60,697 nt of DNA from Sulfopaludibacter sp035606355 (GCA_035606355.1 DATNFO010000065.1:1-60697), one strand, 5' to 3'; positions 35,937 to 45,856 are shown, numbered from the stretch's first letter. Numbers and translations are program-made. Notes: a model not told the origin generated them from the letters alone.

Positions 35937-38444
35937 CTACTCGTACCTCAGGGCTATTACCGGGTCTATGCTGCTGGCCCGGCGTGCGGGGAGGAAGCCG
36001 GCGGCGGCCGCGACCAGCGACAAAATGATCAGCGCTGCCGCGGCGGCTCCGAGATCCTGCGGCTTCACGCTGTAGAGCTGGGAGGCAACCAGCCGGCTTA
36101 AGAACCATGCCGCCGGAATTCCCGCGGCCAAGCCGATCGCCAGCAGCGCGAGAGCTTCGCGCATGACCAGCCAGACCACCGTTCCGCGATTCGCCCCGAG
36201 CGCCATTCGCAGGCCGATCTCGCGCGTCCGGCGCGCGACCGAGAAGGCCATGACGCCGTACAGCCCGAGGGCGGCGAGCAAGGTCGCGAGCGCGCCAAAA
36301 GCGGCCGAGAGAGTGGCGATCAGGCGCTCGGTGCCGAGCGTTTCATCGAGCTGGTTTTCGACTGTGCGCATCTGGTAGACAGGCATGGAGGCATCGAGCG
36401 ACGCGATTCTGCGGCGCAATTCGGCGGACACGGCATTGGAGTCCCTGGAAGTGCGGACATAAAACGCCGCCGCGGCCGGAAAGCTGGACTGCAGGTAGGG
36501 GACGAATGCCTGGCGGTGCACGCCTTCCCGCGGGCCCTCGTACATCGTGTTCTCCACCACACCGACGATCTGCATATCCTGTTTCGCCTTCGGTCCCGTG
36601 CCGAAACCGACGTGACGCCCGATGGGAGAGGCTTTGCCGAAAAAGTGAGTGGCAAAGTCGCGGTTGACGATAGCGACAGTGATCTTGCTGCCGCGGTCGC
36701 CCTCATTGAAATCGCGGCCGGCAGTGAGAGGAATTCCCATCGTTTTCCAGTAGCCGGGCGAAACGGCGTTCATGAACGCCTGCATGTCCTCACCGTCTTT
36801 CGGGACGTGGCCTTCGACGCCCATGGTCGAATCCCACTCGCCGCCCTGGAGAATCGGGACAGCGGCGAACGAAGCCGACTGCACGCCGGGTATGGCGCGG
36901 ATCTGTTCGAGCGCCCGCATGTAGAAGTCTTCCACGCGGGCTAGCGTGTATCCACTGAGCGCGGGGTCGGTCTGGAAGCAGATGAGATTGCTGAGCGATT
37001 CGAAACCGGTGTTGGCGCTCTTCAGATTCTCAAGCGTCTTGACGAACAGTCCGGCGCCGGCGAGGAGCAGGAACGAAAATGCGACCTGCGCCGCGACCAG
37101 GCTCCTGCGAAGGCGCGCGGATCCGCCCGCGCCTCCAGCGGCGGCGGTGGACTCCTTCAACGTGGTCCAGAGATTCACCTTGAGAGCTTGCAGCGCGGGT
37201 GCGAGTCCGAAGAGCAGCCCGGCGATTCCGGCGATGAGCGCGTTAAAGCCGAGAATCCGTGGATCGGGTGTGGCGGAGATCGTGAATTGCGCGGTTGTCG
37301 TGGGCAGGAAGCCGAGGAGAGCGCGAACCATGAGGACCGCGAGCGCGATCCCCGTGACGCCGCCGGCGGCGGCCAGCAGCAGGCTTTCGATCAGAAGTTG
37401 CGTGATCAAATGCGTGCGCGAGGCTCCGATGGCGAGACGAACGGCCATTTCCCGCTGCCGGGAAACGCCGCGGGCGATCAGCAGATTCGCCACATTGAAG
37501 CAGGCGATGATGAGCACCAGCGACACCATGCACATGAGGGCGATTAGCGCGGTGCGGTAGGTCTGGCGCACGTCGGAATACCCGATCGCCGCGGATTCCA
37601 CGCGCACTTTGCGTTTCAGGAATCGCTGGCGGTTGTAGGAAGTGGTGTCCTTCATTTCCGGCCGCGTCAACTCATCCTGGAGGATGTTCGTGAAAAGGGT
37701 TTGCAGCGAGGCGCGTGCCTGGTCGATAGTGACGCCCGCCTTCATGCGGGCGAACAATTGGATCCACTGCGATCGCCGATCGCCGATATCGTCCCAACCG
37801 GGCGTCAGGACCGGCTTCATCTGGATGGGGATGCGGATCTGCTCGGCGGTGGCGGGGTCCAGGCCGCGGAAGTTCGCGGCGGACACGCCGACAATGGTCA
37901 TCGGGTAATCATCGATCAGGATTTTCCTGCCGAGCACGGATGGGTCGGCGGCGAAGCGCGTGGTCCAGTAGGCGTAGCTGAGGACGACGCTTGGGTGGCC
38001 TTTGTACGTACGGTCATCTTCCTGTGGCGTGAAGACGCGGCCCAGCGCGGCTTTGACTCCGAGAGCCTGAAAGTAATTGCCGGAGACCAGTTCGGCGCGC
38101 ACGCGTTCCGTACTGCCGTTGTAGGAAATGGAGGCAGGAGTGTCGAAGCGGCAGAACACATAGGAGAAGGATTTCGCCTGTTTCTGGAAGTCCTGGTACA
38201 TCGGGTAGGAGGCGGCGCGCGGACCGCGATTGCTGCCCATGTGCGGCCCGGTGGAGGAGATCATGACGAGCTCGCGGGGTTCGGAGACGGGGAGGAGACG
38301 GAGCAGGAGTTGATCGACAAGGGTAAAAATGGCAGTGTTTGCGCCGATGCCAAGGGCGAGCGAGGCCACGGCTACGGCCGTGAAGAGCGGCGTTCGGCGC
38401 AGGCTTCGGAAAGCAAATCGGATATCGCTGAGGGCTCGGGTCAT
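35937..38444 (-). CDS. ADOP-type orphan ABC permease (two FtsX/MacB domains)
   Basis: The 835-residue protein has the acidobacterial duplicated orphan permease plan. The N-terminal anchor LRRTPLFTAVAVASLALGIG is followed by a MacB-type periplasmic domain, then a first FtsX domain (ALIALMCMVSLVLIIACFNV; ISRQREMAVRLAIGASR-like) around residues 280-410. A second periplasmic domain is followed by the last FtsX domain (LAALGLYGVMAFSVARRTREIGLRMALG) at about 700-830, ending in RRASSIDPVIALRYE. No ATPase gene is adjacent, hence 'orphan'. Family members are thought to work with MacA/MacB-like export or membrane remodelling, and the specific role is unknown. A compound palindrome starts right after its stop. 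Confidence 0.88.
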   Translation of the reverse strand: MTRALSDIRFAFRSLRRTPLFTAVAVASLALGIGANTAIFTLVDQLLLRLLPVSEPRELVMISSTGPHMGSNRGPRAASYPMYQDFQKQAKSFSYVFCRFDTPASISYNGSTERVRAELVSGNYFQALGVKAALGRVFTPQEDDRTYKGHPSVVLSYAYWTTRFAADPSVLGRKILIDDYPMTIVGVSAANFRGLDPATAEQIRIPIQMKPVLTPGWDDIGDRRSQWIQLFARMKAGVTIDQARASLQTLFTNILQDELTRPEMKDTTSYNRQRFLKRKVRVESAAIGYSDVRQTYRTALIALMCMVSLVLIIACFNVANLLIARGVSRQREMAVRLAIGASRTHLITQLLIESLLLAAAGGVTGIALAVLMVRALLGFLPTTTAQFTISATPDPRILGFNALIAGIAGLLFGLAPALQALKVNLWTTLKESTAAAGGAGGSARLRRSLVAAQVAFSFLLLAGAGLFVKTLENLKSANTGFESLSNLICFQTDPALSGYTLARVEDFYMRALEQIRAIPGVQSASFAAVPILQGGEWDSTMGVEGHVPKDGEDMQAFMNAVSPGYWKTMGIPLTAGRDFNEGDRGSKITVAIVNRDFATHFFGKASPIGRHVGFGTGPKAKQDMQIVGVVENTMYEGPREGVHRQAFVPYLQSSFPAAAAFYVRTSRDSNAVSAELRRRIASLDASMPVYQMRTVENQLDETLGTERLIATLSAAFGALATLLAALGLYGVMAFSVARRTREIGLRMALGANRGTVVWLVMREALALLAIGLAAGIPAAWFLSRLVASQLYSVKPQDLGAAAAALIILSLVAAAAGFLPARRASSIDPVIALRYE

Positions 38445-38492
38445 ATTCGTTATACTCCGGCTGGTTGCAATGGTTACCCGGAATCCGCGTGT

Positions 38493-39008
38493 TTACGGCC
38501 AGTGCGGGTGAAGGAGATGGGGAAATAACCCCAGATACCGCGGCTGGCACACGGCTATATCGAGGGCAAAAAAAGCGGTGGCGGCCACGAAGGCGAGCAG
38601 GAATCGGGGCACATCGGCGAGCGCCTTGGGGCGAAGGCGTGAGTAGGCCCAGATACATCCGGCGACTACGGCCGCGTTGGACAACCACGCGGGTATGGAG
38701 ATCACGAGGTCGGGGCGCTGCAGGCGGCCAGTCTGCGCGTAATGCGTGAGTTGTTGCACGCCGTTGCGGAGGAACGTGGTGACGAAGAGATTGATGTAAT
38801 CCCAGAGTCCCGCGGCGGAAATGCCGGCAAAGTAGCCCCACCGGTTGCGGCGAATTCCGAGCGCGATGACGGCGAGATACATCCATGCCTGGAAGAAGTG
38901 GAGCCAGCGGATGGTGGGATCCCAGACCGCGGAGAGAGCGAGAACAGCGATGAAGAGGGTCGCACCGCAGTAAATGAGGAGCTCGGGGGCTCGGCGCCTT
39001 GAGGCCAT
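38493..39008 (-). CDS. Small multispanning membrane protein, unknown function
   Basis: The 171 residues contain about five hydrophobic helices (LLIYCGATLFIAVLALSAVW, AWMYLAVIALGIRRN, WLSNAAVVAGCIWAYS, FLLAFVAATAFFALDIA). No recognised domain is seen. The gene lies 48 bp upstream of the ADOP permease on the same strand and diverges from the phosphoketolase gene. Codon use is consistent with real coding. The product is not named. Confidence 0.58.
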   Translation of the reverse strand: MASRRRAPELLIYCGATLFIAVLALSAVWDPTIRWLHFFQAWMYLAVIALGIRRNRWGYFAGISAAGLWDYINLFVTTFLRNGVQQLTHYAQTGRLQRPDLVISIPAWLSNAAVVAGCIWAYSRLRPKALADVPRFLLAFVAATAFFALDIAVCQPRYLGLFPHLLHPHWP

Positions 39009-39053
39009 CGTGGGTTATTACGATGGCGGGCGCGGTAAAGTTGCAGAAACCGC

Positions 39054-39065
39054 GCGACCGGTCGC
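39054..39065. repeat. Isolated 12-bp GACCGGTC-core palindrome
   Basis: GCGACCGGTCGC is a perfect palindrome in the divergent space between the membrane protein and phosphoketolase. It shares the GACCGGTC core of the stop-adjacent repeats, but it lies near starts instead. It may be chance. Confidence 0.4.
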
Positions 39066-39123
39066 CGCCGGCTACGTAGCCTTCCTTACACGATTGGCTT
39101 TGCGCTGACCTCATAATCGGGAT

Positions 39124-41487
39124 ATGGAAGATTTGTCTCGGGACGAGGTCCGCAAGCTGGATGCCTACTGGCGCGCGGCGAACTATCTGTCGGTTGGACA
39201 GATTTACCTGTTGGACAATCCGCTGCTGACTGAGCCGCTGCGGCTCGAGCACATCAAGCCGCGGCTGTTGGGACACTGGGGCACTACGCCGGGGCTGAAT
39301 TTCATCTACGTGCATTGCAATCGCGTGATTCGCGAGCACAGCCTGAACATGATCTACATTTGCGGGCCTGGACACGGCGGACCCGGCATGGTGGCGAACA
39401 CGTACCTGGAAGGTTCGTACACGGAACTGTATCCGAACATTCAGGAAAATGTGGAGGGCATGAAGCGGCTCTTTAAACAGTTTTCATTTCCCGGCGGCAT
39501 TCCGAGCCACGCGGCGCCGGAGACACCGGGATCGATTCACGAGGGCGGCGAGCTTGGTTATTCGCTGGTGCATGCCTACGGCGCGGTGTTCGATAATCCG
39601 AGCCTGATTGCGTGCTGCGTGATCGGCGACGGTGAAGCGGAGACTGCCGCCCTGGCGACAAGCTGGCACGGCAACAAATTCCTGAATGCGGCGACCGATG
39701 GCGCAGTGATTCCGATTCTGCATTCGAACGGCTACAAGATCGCGAATCCGACGCTCCTCGCGCGCCTGCCGAAAGAAGAGTTGACCAGCCTGCTGGTGGG
39801 GTACGGGTACAAGCCCTATTTCGTCGAGGGCAGCGACCCCGAGAAGATGCACCGGCAAATGGCGGCGACGATGGAGGCGGTGCTGGCGGATATTGGCGAG
39901 ATTCAACGCAAGGCTCGCGAGGAGGGCGATACCAACCGTCCGGTGTGGCCGATGATCGTGTTGTGCTCGCCGAAGGGGTGGACCGGACCGAAAGTTGTCG
40001 ACGGGGTGCAGATCGAAGGCACATTCCGCGCGCACCAGGTGCCGCTGGGCGATTTCGCCACCAAGCCGGAGCATCTGAAGATGCTGGAAGAGTGGATGCG
40101 CAGCTACAAACCGGACGAGCTGTTCGACGAAACCGGGCGGCTGGTGGAAGAGTTGCGCGAGTTAGCGCCGAAGGGCACGTGCCGCATGGGCGCGAATCCG
40201 CACGCCAATGGCGGGCTGCTGTTAAAGGACCTGCTGCTGCCGGATTTTCGCAAGTACGCCGTGGAAGTGAAGTCGCCGGGCGCAAAGGATGGTGAGGCCA
40301 CGAAGGTGCTGGGCGACATGCTGCGCGACGTGTTGAAGCTGAATGCGGACGCGCGGAACTTTCGCATCTTCGGTCCGGACGAAACGGCGAGCAATCGCCT
40401 GCAGGCCGTTTTCGAGGCAACCGATCGCGAGTGGATGGAGAAGATCATCCCGAATGACGATCACCTCACACACACCAATGGGCGCGTGCTGGAGATGCTC
40501 AGCGAACACATGTGCCAGGGATGGCTGGAGGCGTACCTGCTGACCGGCAGGCATGGATTCTTTTCGTGCTACGAAGGGTTCATCCACATCATCGATTCGA
40601 TGTTCAATCAGCACGCGAAATGGCTCAAGGTGACGCGCGGGATTCCGTGGCGGCGGCGCATCGCGAGCTTGAATTACCTGCTGAGCTCGCACGTCTGGCG
40701 GCAGGACCATAACGGGTTCAGCCATCAGGACCCCGGCTTCGTCGATTTCGTGGTGAATAAGAAGGCGGACATCGTACGCGTCTATCTGCCGCCGGATGCG
40801 AACACGCTGCTCAGCGTTGCCGACCATTGCCTGCGCAGCCGGCATTACGTGAACATCATTGTGGCGGGCAAGCAGCCCTCGCCGCAGTGGCTGAGCATGG
40901 ATGCGGCGATCAAGCACTGCACCAGCGGGATCGGCATCTGGGAGTGGGCGAGCAACGATCGCGGCGGCGAGCCGGACGTGGTGATGGCGTGCTGCGGCGA
41001 CGTGCCGGCGCTGGAGACGCTCGCAGCGGTGGACTGGCTGCGGCACAATCTGCCGGACTTGAAAATTCGCGTGGTGAACGTGGTGGATCTGATGACGCTG
41101 CAGCCGGCGAGCGAGCATCCGCACGGCTTGACCGATGCGGCGTTCGATTCCATCTTCACGGTGGATAAGCCGGTGGTTTTCGCCTATCACGGCTATCCCT
41201 GGCTGATTCACCGGCTGACGTATCGCCGCACGAACCATAACAATCTGCACGTGCGCGGTTACAAGGAAGAGGGCACCACAACCACTCCCTTCGATATGAC
41301 GGTGCTGAACGATCTGGACCGCCTGCACCTGGCGATAGACGTTATCGATCGCGTGCCGGGGCTGCAAAAGGTGGCGGCTTATCAGAAGCAGCATCTGCGG
41401 GATAAGTTGATCGAACACAAGTTGTACATTGCCGAGCATGGCGACGATATGCCCGAGATCCGCAACTGGCGGTGGCCCGGCAAATGA
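39124..41487 (+). CDS. xfp: Phosphoketolase (xylulose-5-phosphate/fructose-6-phosphate)
   Basis: The 787-residue protein has strong XFP signatures: LGHWGTTPGLNFIYVHCNR, the thiamine-pyrophosphate region ICGPGHGGPGMVANTYLEG, FPGGIPSHAAPETPGSIHEG, VIGDGEAETAALATSWHGNK (TPP/Mg-binding type), and later FSHQDPGFVDFVVNKK and the Xu5P/F6P C-terminal domain (HPHGLTDAAFDSIF). It splits xylulose-5-P or fructose-6-P with phosphate into acetyl-phosphate plus glyceraldehyde-3-P or erythrose-4-P. The next gene, acetate kinase, overlaps it by 4 bp and would turn acetyl-phosphate into acetate and ATP. Confidence 0.96.
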   Translation: MEDLSRDEVRKLDAYWRAANYLSVGQIYLLDNPLLTEPLRLEHIKPRLLGHWGTTPGLNFIYVHCNRVIREHSLNMIYICGPGHGGPGMVANTYLEGSYTELYPNIQENVEGMKRLFKQFSFPGGIPSHAAPETPGSIHEGGELGYSLVHAYGAVFDNPSLIACCVIGDGEAETAALATSWHGNKFLNAATDGAVIPILHSNGYKIANPTLLARLPKEELTSLLVGYGYKPYFVEGSDPEKMHRQMAATMEAVLADIGEIQRKAREEGDTNRPVWPMIVLCSPKGWTGPKVVDGVQIEGTFRAHQVPLGDFATKPEHLKMLEEWMRSYKPDELFDETGRLVEELRELAPKGTCRMGANPHANGGLLLKDLLLPDFRKYAVEVKSPGAKDGEATKVLGDMLRDVLKLNADARNFRIFGPDETASNRLQAVFEATDREWMEKIIPNDDHLTHTNGRVLEMLSEHMCQGWLEAYLLTGRHGFFSCYEGFIHIIDSMFNQHAKWLKVTRGIPWRRRIASLNYLLSSHVWRQDHNGFSHQDPGFVDFVVNKKADIVRVYLPPDANTLLSVADHCLRSRHYVNIIVAGKQPSPQWLSMDAAIKHCTSGIGIWEWASNDRGGEPDVVMACCGDVPALETLAAVDWLRHNLPDLKIRVVNVVDLMTLQPASEHPHGLTDAAFDSIFTVDKPVVFAYHGYPWLIHRLTYRRTNHNNLHVRGYKEEGTTTTPFDMTVLNDLDRLHLAIDVIDRVPGLQKVAAYQKQHLRDKLIEHKLYIAEHGDDMPEIRNWRWPGK

Positions 41488-42563
41488 GAGTGCTGGTGCT
41501 CAACGCGGGCTCGAGCTCGCTAAAGGCCGCGGTTTGGGATTCGGGGACGGTTTGGCGGCAGAGCGTAGACTTGGGACCGGCGCCGAACGACGCCGTCGAG
41601 CGAGTGCTGCGGAGCGTACCCGGCGGCGCGGTGAACGCCGTGGGGCATCGCGTGGTGAACGGCGGCGAGTTCCAGCAGAGTACGCCCATTTCCGCGGAGG
41701 TGAGGGCGGCCATCGCGCGCGCCGCGGAGTTCGCGCCGGAGCACAACAAGCTGGAGTTGGCCGGGATCGACACGGCGTCGCGCCTGTTTCCGGGAGTGCC
41801 GCAGTTCGCCGTCTTCGATACGGCATTCCACGCGTCCATGCCCGATGAAGCGAAGCTGTATCCGGGCCCGTATGCGTGGTTCGAGCGCGGCATCCGGCGG
41901 TTTGGGTTTCACGGCATCAGCCACCGCTACGTCTCGCGGCGCGCGGCGGAGATGCTGGGCGGCCGTGCGGCCCGGCTGATTTCTTGTCATCTGGGAAATG
42001 GCGCGTCGCTCGCGGCCGTACGGGACGGGAAGAGTATCGATACCACGATGGGGTTCACGCCGCTCGATGGGCTGATGATGGGCACGCGATCGGGGAGCGT
42101 GGATCCGAGTATTCCGATTTATCTGCTGCGGCACGGCATGGCGGATGCGGAGGGGCTCGACCGGATGTTGAACGAGGAGTCGGGCTTGAAGGGCGTGTCC
42201 GGAATATCGGGGGACATGCGCGAGATCGAGGCCGCGAGGGCGCGCGGAGATGGCAGAGCGCGCCTGGCGTTCGACGTTTACGTGCACCGGTTGTGCCGCG
42301 AGGCGGGCGGCATGGCGGCGAGTTTGGGCGGGGTGGATGCGCTGGTATTCACGGCCGGGATCGGCGAGAATTCGGCGGCGGTGAGGGCGGCGGCGTGCGC
42401 GCAGCTGGCGTTTTTGGGCGTGGAGTTGGATGAGGAGACGAACGGAAAATGCTCGGGAGATTGCGACATTGCGACGGCGAGTTCGCGCGTGAGGGTGCTG
42501 GTGGTGAAGACGGACGAAGATGGGGAGATCGCACGCGAATGTCTGCGCTTGGTGGCGCGATAG
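41484..42563 (+). CDS. ackA: Acetate kinase
   Basis: ATG at 41484 overlaps the phosphoketolase TGA (ATGA), giving 359 residues; a GTG twelve bases upstream is less likely. ASKHA-kinase motifs are all present: VLNAGSSSLK at residues 4-13, GHRVVNGG, FDTAFHASMP, FGFHGISHRYVSRRAAE, CHLGNGASLAAV, GLMMGTRSGSVDP and FTAGIGENSA near 300. It makes acetate and ATP from acetyl-phosphate. It is slightly shorter than the usual 400 residues because of loop deletions. The overlap shows co-translation with phosphoketolase, so this is a substrate-level ATP module. Confidence 0.96.
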   Translation: MRVLVLNAGSSSLKAAVWDSGTVWRQSVDLGPAPNDAVERVLRSVPGGAVNAVGHRVVNGGEFQQSTPISAEVRAAIARAAEFAPEHNKLELAGIDTASRLFPGVPQFAVFDTAFHASMPDEAKLYPGPYAWFERGIRRFGFHGISHRYVSRRAAEMLGGRAARLISCHLGNGASLAAVRDGKSIDTTMGFTPLDGLMMGTRSGSVDPSIPIYLLRHGMADAEGLDRMLNEESGLKGVSGISGDMREIEAARARGDGRARLAFDVYVHRLCREAGGMAASLGGVDALVFTAGIGENSAAVRAAACAQLAFLGVELDEETNGKCSGDCDIATASSRVRVLVVKTDEDGEIARECLRLVAR

Positions 42564-42877
42564 GAGGGCTGGCGGGCGCCTGGGCCATGGGCCGGGTGCA
42601 GACCGGGCTGGAACGCTTCGAGCCGAACGTGGATCGTGAGTTGAATGAGCGCGTAGCGGCGCGTCTGGGGGTTCCGCCGGCGGCGATCCATTACGCTGTG
42701 GGCGCGGGAGCCGGAGCGGTCTACGGTGTACTGCCCCGCCGGTTTCAGGCGGACGGATTATTATTCGGAGCGGCGGTCTGGGCCGTGAGCGCGGTTGTTT
42801 GGCGCACGAACCGGGCTTCGCTGGTGGCGCACCTGGTGTACGGCGCGGCAACCGGCGGAGTGGCGCGCTTAGTGTAG
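42539..42877 (+). CDS. Small membrane protein, DUF1440-like
   Basis: The start ATG at 42539 lies inside the end of ackA (25-bp overlap). The 112-residue product has a Gly-rich first helix (LGGAIGGLAGAWAMGR) and later hydrophobic stretches (YAVGAGAGAVYGVL, LLFGAAVWAVSAVVW, LVAHLVYGAATGGVARL). The last block resembles DUF1440/YagU-type inner-membrane proteins. No enzymatic residue is visible. It overlaps the converging SEC-C gene by 9 bp at its end. It may be co-translated with ackA, without an evident functional link. Confidence 0.6.
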   Translation: MSALGGAIGGLAGAWAMGRVQTGLERFEPNVDRELNERVAARLGVPPAAIHYAVGAGAGAVYGVLPRRFQADGLLFGAAVWAVSAVVWRTNRASLVAHLVYGAATGGVARLV

Positions 42878-44206
42878 GTGCTTGCCGGCTGCATCGCTGT
42901 CCAGATGGCACTTTTTGTATTTCTTGCCGCTGCCGCACCAGCACGGGTCATTGCGGCCGGGGAGGGCTTCGGCGATGACCGGCTCGAAATCGGAATCGTC
43001 CGAGAGGTATTCATCCTCGTCGTCTGAGTCCAGTTCGAGCAAACCGCCGTTCAGGACTTCCTCTATGGTGAGCGTATCGTAATGCCTGTCCGCGATTAAG
43101 GGTTCGTACCCTTCGGCAGAATTGAGATACGTCTCCAGGACGTCCCGGCCCTTCTTTCCGAGCAGCGGCTTGTACCGGGCCAGGAGGGCTTCCCCGCGAT
43201 CCAGTTGGCCTTGGTCGGTCAGGCCCTCGTAAACGGCGGTGAGAAGATAACCGGCCTCCATGTTGCAGGGAAATGACTCGAAGTTGTCGAGCAAGCCGGC
43301 CAGGGCGTCCGGAATGTCGGCGCGCAGACCCATCAGGTTGAGGTGATCGGCGGTGTTGCAGCGCTGGATCAGGTCGGCGGATTCGTTCACCTTACGGACA
43401 TACGCGACAAATTCAGCCGGGAATCGCTGGCCCAGGCGCATGAGTGACCAGTTGATCGCGTCGTCGACATCGTAATCGTCAGATGACCGAATGTCCCAAA
43501 CGTCCTCAATGTATTCCGCCGGACCGTACTCTCCCATCAACGCAATCATATGCGCGAGCGCGTGATCGTCGACCGGTTCGTCGTGCAAAATCCAAGTTCT
43601 GACAAACGCGCGAGCAAGGCGGACGCACTCATCGCGATTGGCTTCAAACCTGGCGAGGGTGGCGGCGGCATCCACTCGTTCGAGGGCCGCATCGAGGTGG
43701 AGTTGGGCGATCGTCTGAAACGGCGCGAGAAGCTGCCGATCGGCGGCTGAAATCTCAGGCATGGGGCCTTCGTCGAACGCCTCGATCATGCGCACGAATT
43801 CATCGGGATCGGAAAAATCCGCGTCTTCATCGGGAATCGCGTTGGACAAATGCTCCTGGGCCGCCTCAGGGATTTCACGAAAGGCGGCCAGGTGGGACAT
43901 CGCGATGCGAAGCAGATGTGGGCTCATGCGGCCTTTCGGGTCCTGGCGTAGGCGGGCGACACCGAGGTTGATGTAAAACCCGTACTGCATTGGCCACAAG
44001 CGCACGCCCTGCCAGAGGTGTTCCTCCGCTGCCGTCCACTTGCCTTGCTCGGAGAGGTCGATGGCGATGACGAGGTGGGCATTGCCGCTCTCGGGGTCGA
44101 TTTCGAGAATCTTCTCGGCGATGGCCAGGCGCTCTTCGGGCGTCTTGTGAGGCTGCTTGATCAGCTTTTCGATTTCCCGGGTGGCTTCCGGGCTCAAAAA
44201 GAGCAT
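42869..44206 (-). CDS. SEC-C-motif protein with tetratricopeptide-like helices
   Basis: The start is set at ATG 44206 (MLFLSPEATREIEKLIKQ); a longer reading exists but adds a low-complexity Arg-rich leader. The 445-residue product is mostly helical (EERLAIAEKILEIDPESGNA and WTAAEEHLWQGVRLWPMQYG look like TPR pairs) and has very acidic stretches. It ends in the SEC-C zinc motif: NDPCWCGSGKKYKKCH (C-x-C-x8-C-H), the same knuckle found at the SecA tail. In other proteins this motif marks ribosome or SecB association, or simply metal binding. The gene converges on the preceding small gene with a 9-bp overlap and diverges from the drug exporter. Confidence 0.82.
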   Translation of the reverse strand: MLFLSPEATREIEKLIKQPHKTPEERLAIAEKILEIDPESGNAHLVIAIDLSEQGKWTAAEEHLWQGVRLWPMQYGFYINLGVARLRQDPKGRMSPHLLRIAMSHLAAFREIPEAAQEHLSNAIPDEDADFSDPDEFVRMIEAFDEGPMPEISAADRQLLAPFQTIAQLHLDAALERVDAAATLARFEANRDECVRLARAFVRTWILHDEPVDDHALAHMIALMGEYGPAEYIEDVWDIRSSDDYDVDDAINWSLMRLGQRFPAEFVAYVRKVNESADLIQRCNTADHLNLMGLRADIPDALAGLLDNFESFPCNMEAGYLLTAVYEGLTDQGQLDRGEALLARYKPLLGKKGRDVLETYLNSAEGYEPLIADRHYDTLTIEEVLNGGLLELDSDDEDEYLSDDSDFEPVIAEALPGRNDPCWCGSGKKYKKCHLDSDAAGKHLH

Positions 44207-44290
44207 GACATTAGGGTAATGGCGCGCGCGCGGAAGTGCAATTGCTCTCGTTGGCAATGTGTCTGCGGTTGAACGTGCGGAGCGGTCTGT

Positions 44291-45844
44291 TTGGACGAAC
44301 ATCCCCACGTGAATCCATGGCTTGTCGCCGCGGCGGTGGTGCTACCGACCTTTATGGAAGTGCTGGATACTTCCATTGCAAGCGTTGCGCTGCCGCACAT
44401 TGCAGGCAGCTTGTCGGCATCCACGGACGAAGCCACGTGGGTGCTCACGAGCTACCTGGTGGCGAATGCGATCGTGCTGCCGGCGAGCAACTGGTTTTCC
44501 TTAAAGCTCGGCCGCAAACGGTTTCTGCTGTTCTGCATTGTGGTGTTTACGGCCAGTTCCTTTCTCTGCGGCGCGGCGACCAGCCTGGGAATGATTCTGA
44601 TCGCGCGCGCGATCCAGGGCGCAGGCGGCGGCGCACTGCAGCCGCTCTCGCAGGCGATCCTGCTGGAAAGCTTTCCGCCGCAGAAGCGCGGGCAGGCGAT
44701 GGCGGCATTCGGCCTGGGCGTGGTGGTCGCTCCGATCGTGGGACCGACGCTCGGCGGCTGGCTGACCGACACTTATTCTTGGCGATGGGCTTTCTACATC
44801 AACATTCCGGTGGGTGCGCTGGCACTCTTTATGATCTGGCGCTTCGTGTTCGACCCGCCGTATATCAAGAATGCGCGGCCGGGGCCGATCGACGGCATCG
44901 GATTGGGGCTGCTGGCAGTGTGGCTGGGCGCCATGCAGATCATTCTGGACAAGGGTCAGGAAGTCGATTGGTTCGGCGCCGCGTGGGTGCGGTGGACCGC
45001 CGCGATCGTGGTCATTGCCCTGGCTGCGTTTATTATTCGCGAGCTGAAGCACAAGCATCCGGTTGTCGATTTGCGCATCTTGTGCAATCGAAATTTCGGC
45101 CTCGGATGCCTGCTCATCGGATTATTCGGGGCGGTGATTTACGGCGTGATTACGCTGCTGCCGCTCTTTTATCAGACGCTGATGAACTACACGGCAGGGG
45201 CGGCGGGCATTGCGGTGGCGCCGCGAGGCTTGGGGGCTATCCTGGTGATGCCGATCATCGGCGTGCTGACCAGCCGCATGGACAATCGGTATTTAATTGC
45301 AGGCGGCTTTGGCATTTTCGCATTCGTCAGCATGTGGTTCGGCGGGCTGACTCTACAGATCTCGCAATGGTCCGAGACGTGGCCGATTATCATTAGCGGC
45401 GCGGCATCGGGTATGGTATTCATCCCTCTTTCGACGACGGCGATGGGCACGCTGAAGAACGAACAGATGGGCAATGCCAGCGGCATTTACAATCTGCTTC
45501 GCAATGTGGGAGGCGGCATCGGCATTTCGATGCAGAATACGCTGGTGGCCCGGCACATCCAGTTGCATCGCAATGAGCTGGCGCACAACTTCAACCCGAT
45601 GAACCCGGCGGTGCAGGGCGCCATTGCGCGCATGCACGGAGTGCTGGGCCACGCGATGTCCTCCAGCGCGGCGACCACTCGCACGTACGCGCTGCTCAAC
45701 CGGACGCTGAATCAGCAGGCAGCCGTGTATTCTTATGTCGACGATTTCCGTTACCTGGCGATCGGGTGCGTGGCGTGCGTGCCGATCGTTTTTCTACTGA
45801 AGAAGGTGGTCGCGAAGAAGGGCGCGGTATCGGCCGGCCACTGA
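44291..45844 (+). CDS. DHA2-family drug exporter (EmrB/QacA type, 14 TM)
   Basis: The 517-residue product has about 14 membrane helices. TTG 44291 is taken as start because GGAG lies eight bases upstream; GTG 44309 is the alternative. Signatures include VLPTFMEVLDTSIASVALPHI in helix 1, motif A SLKLGRKRFLLF, motif C GLGVVVAPIVGPTLGGW and NIPVGALALF. It is a proton-driven exporter of hydrophobic drugs. EmrA-like and TolC-like partners are not adjacent; the neighbour on its left is the unrelated SEC-C gene. Its TGA is 12 bases before a GGTACC palindrome. Confidence 0.92.
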   Translation: MDEHPHVNPWLVAAAVVLPTFMEVLDTSIASVALPHIAGSLSASTDEATWVLTSYLVANAIVLPASNWFSLKLGRKRFLLFCIVVFTASSFLCGAATSLGMILIARAIQGAGGGALQPLSQAILLESFPPQKRGQAMAAFGLGVVVAPIVGPTLGGWLTDTYSWRWAFYINIPVGALALFMIWRFVFDPPYIKNARPGPIDGIGLGLLAVWLGAMQIILDKGQEVDWFGAAWVRWTAAIVVIALAAFIIRELKHKHPVVDLRILCNRNFGLGCLLIGLFGAVIYGVITLLPLFYQTLMNYTAGAAGIAVAPRGLGAILVMPIIGVLTSRMDNRYLIAGGFGIFAFVSMWFGGLTLQISQWSETWPIIISGAASGMVFIPLSTTAMGTLKNEQMGNASGIYNLLRNVGGGIGISMQNTLVARHIQLHRNELAHNFNPMNPAVQGAIARMHGVLGHAMSSSAATTRTYALLNRTLNQQAAVYSYVDDFRYLAIGCVACVPIVFLLKKVVAKKGAVSAGH

Positions 45845-45856
45845 GCGGCGCCAGTA

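Noticed and set aside
39009..39123. Sigma-70 promoter TTGGCT/TAATCG before phosphoketolase
   Set aside because: The spacer is only 14 bp, so the match is not convincing.
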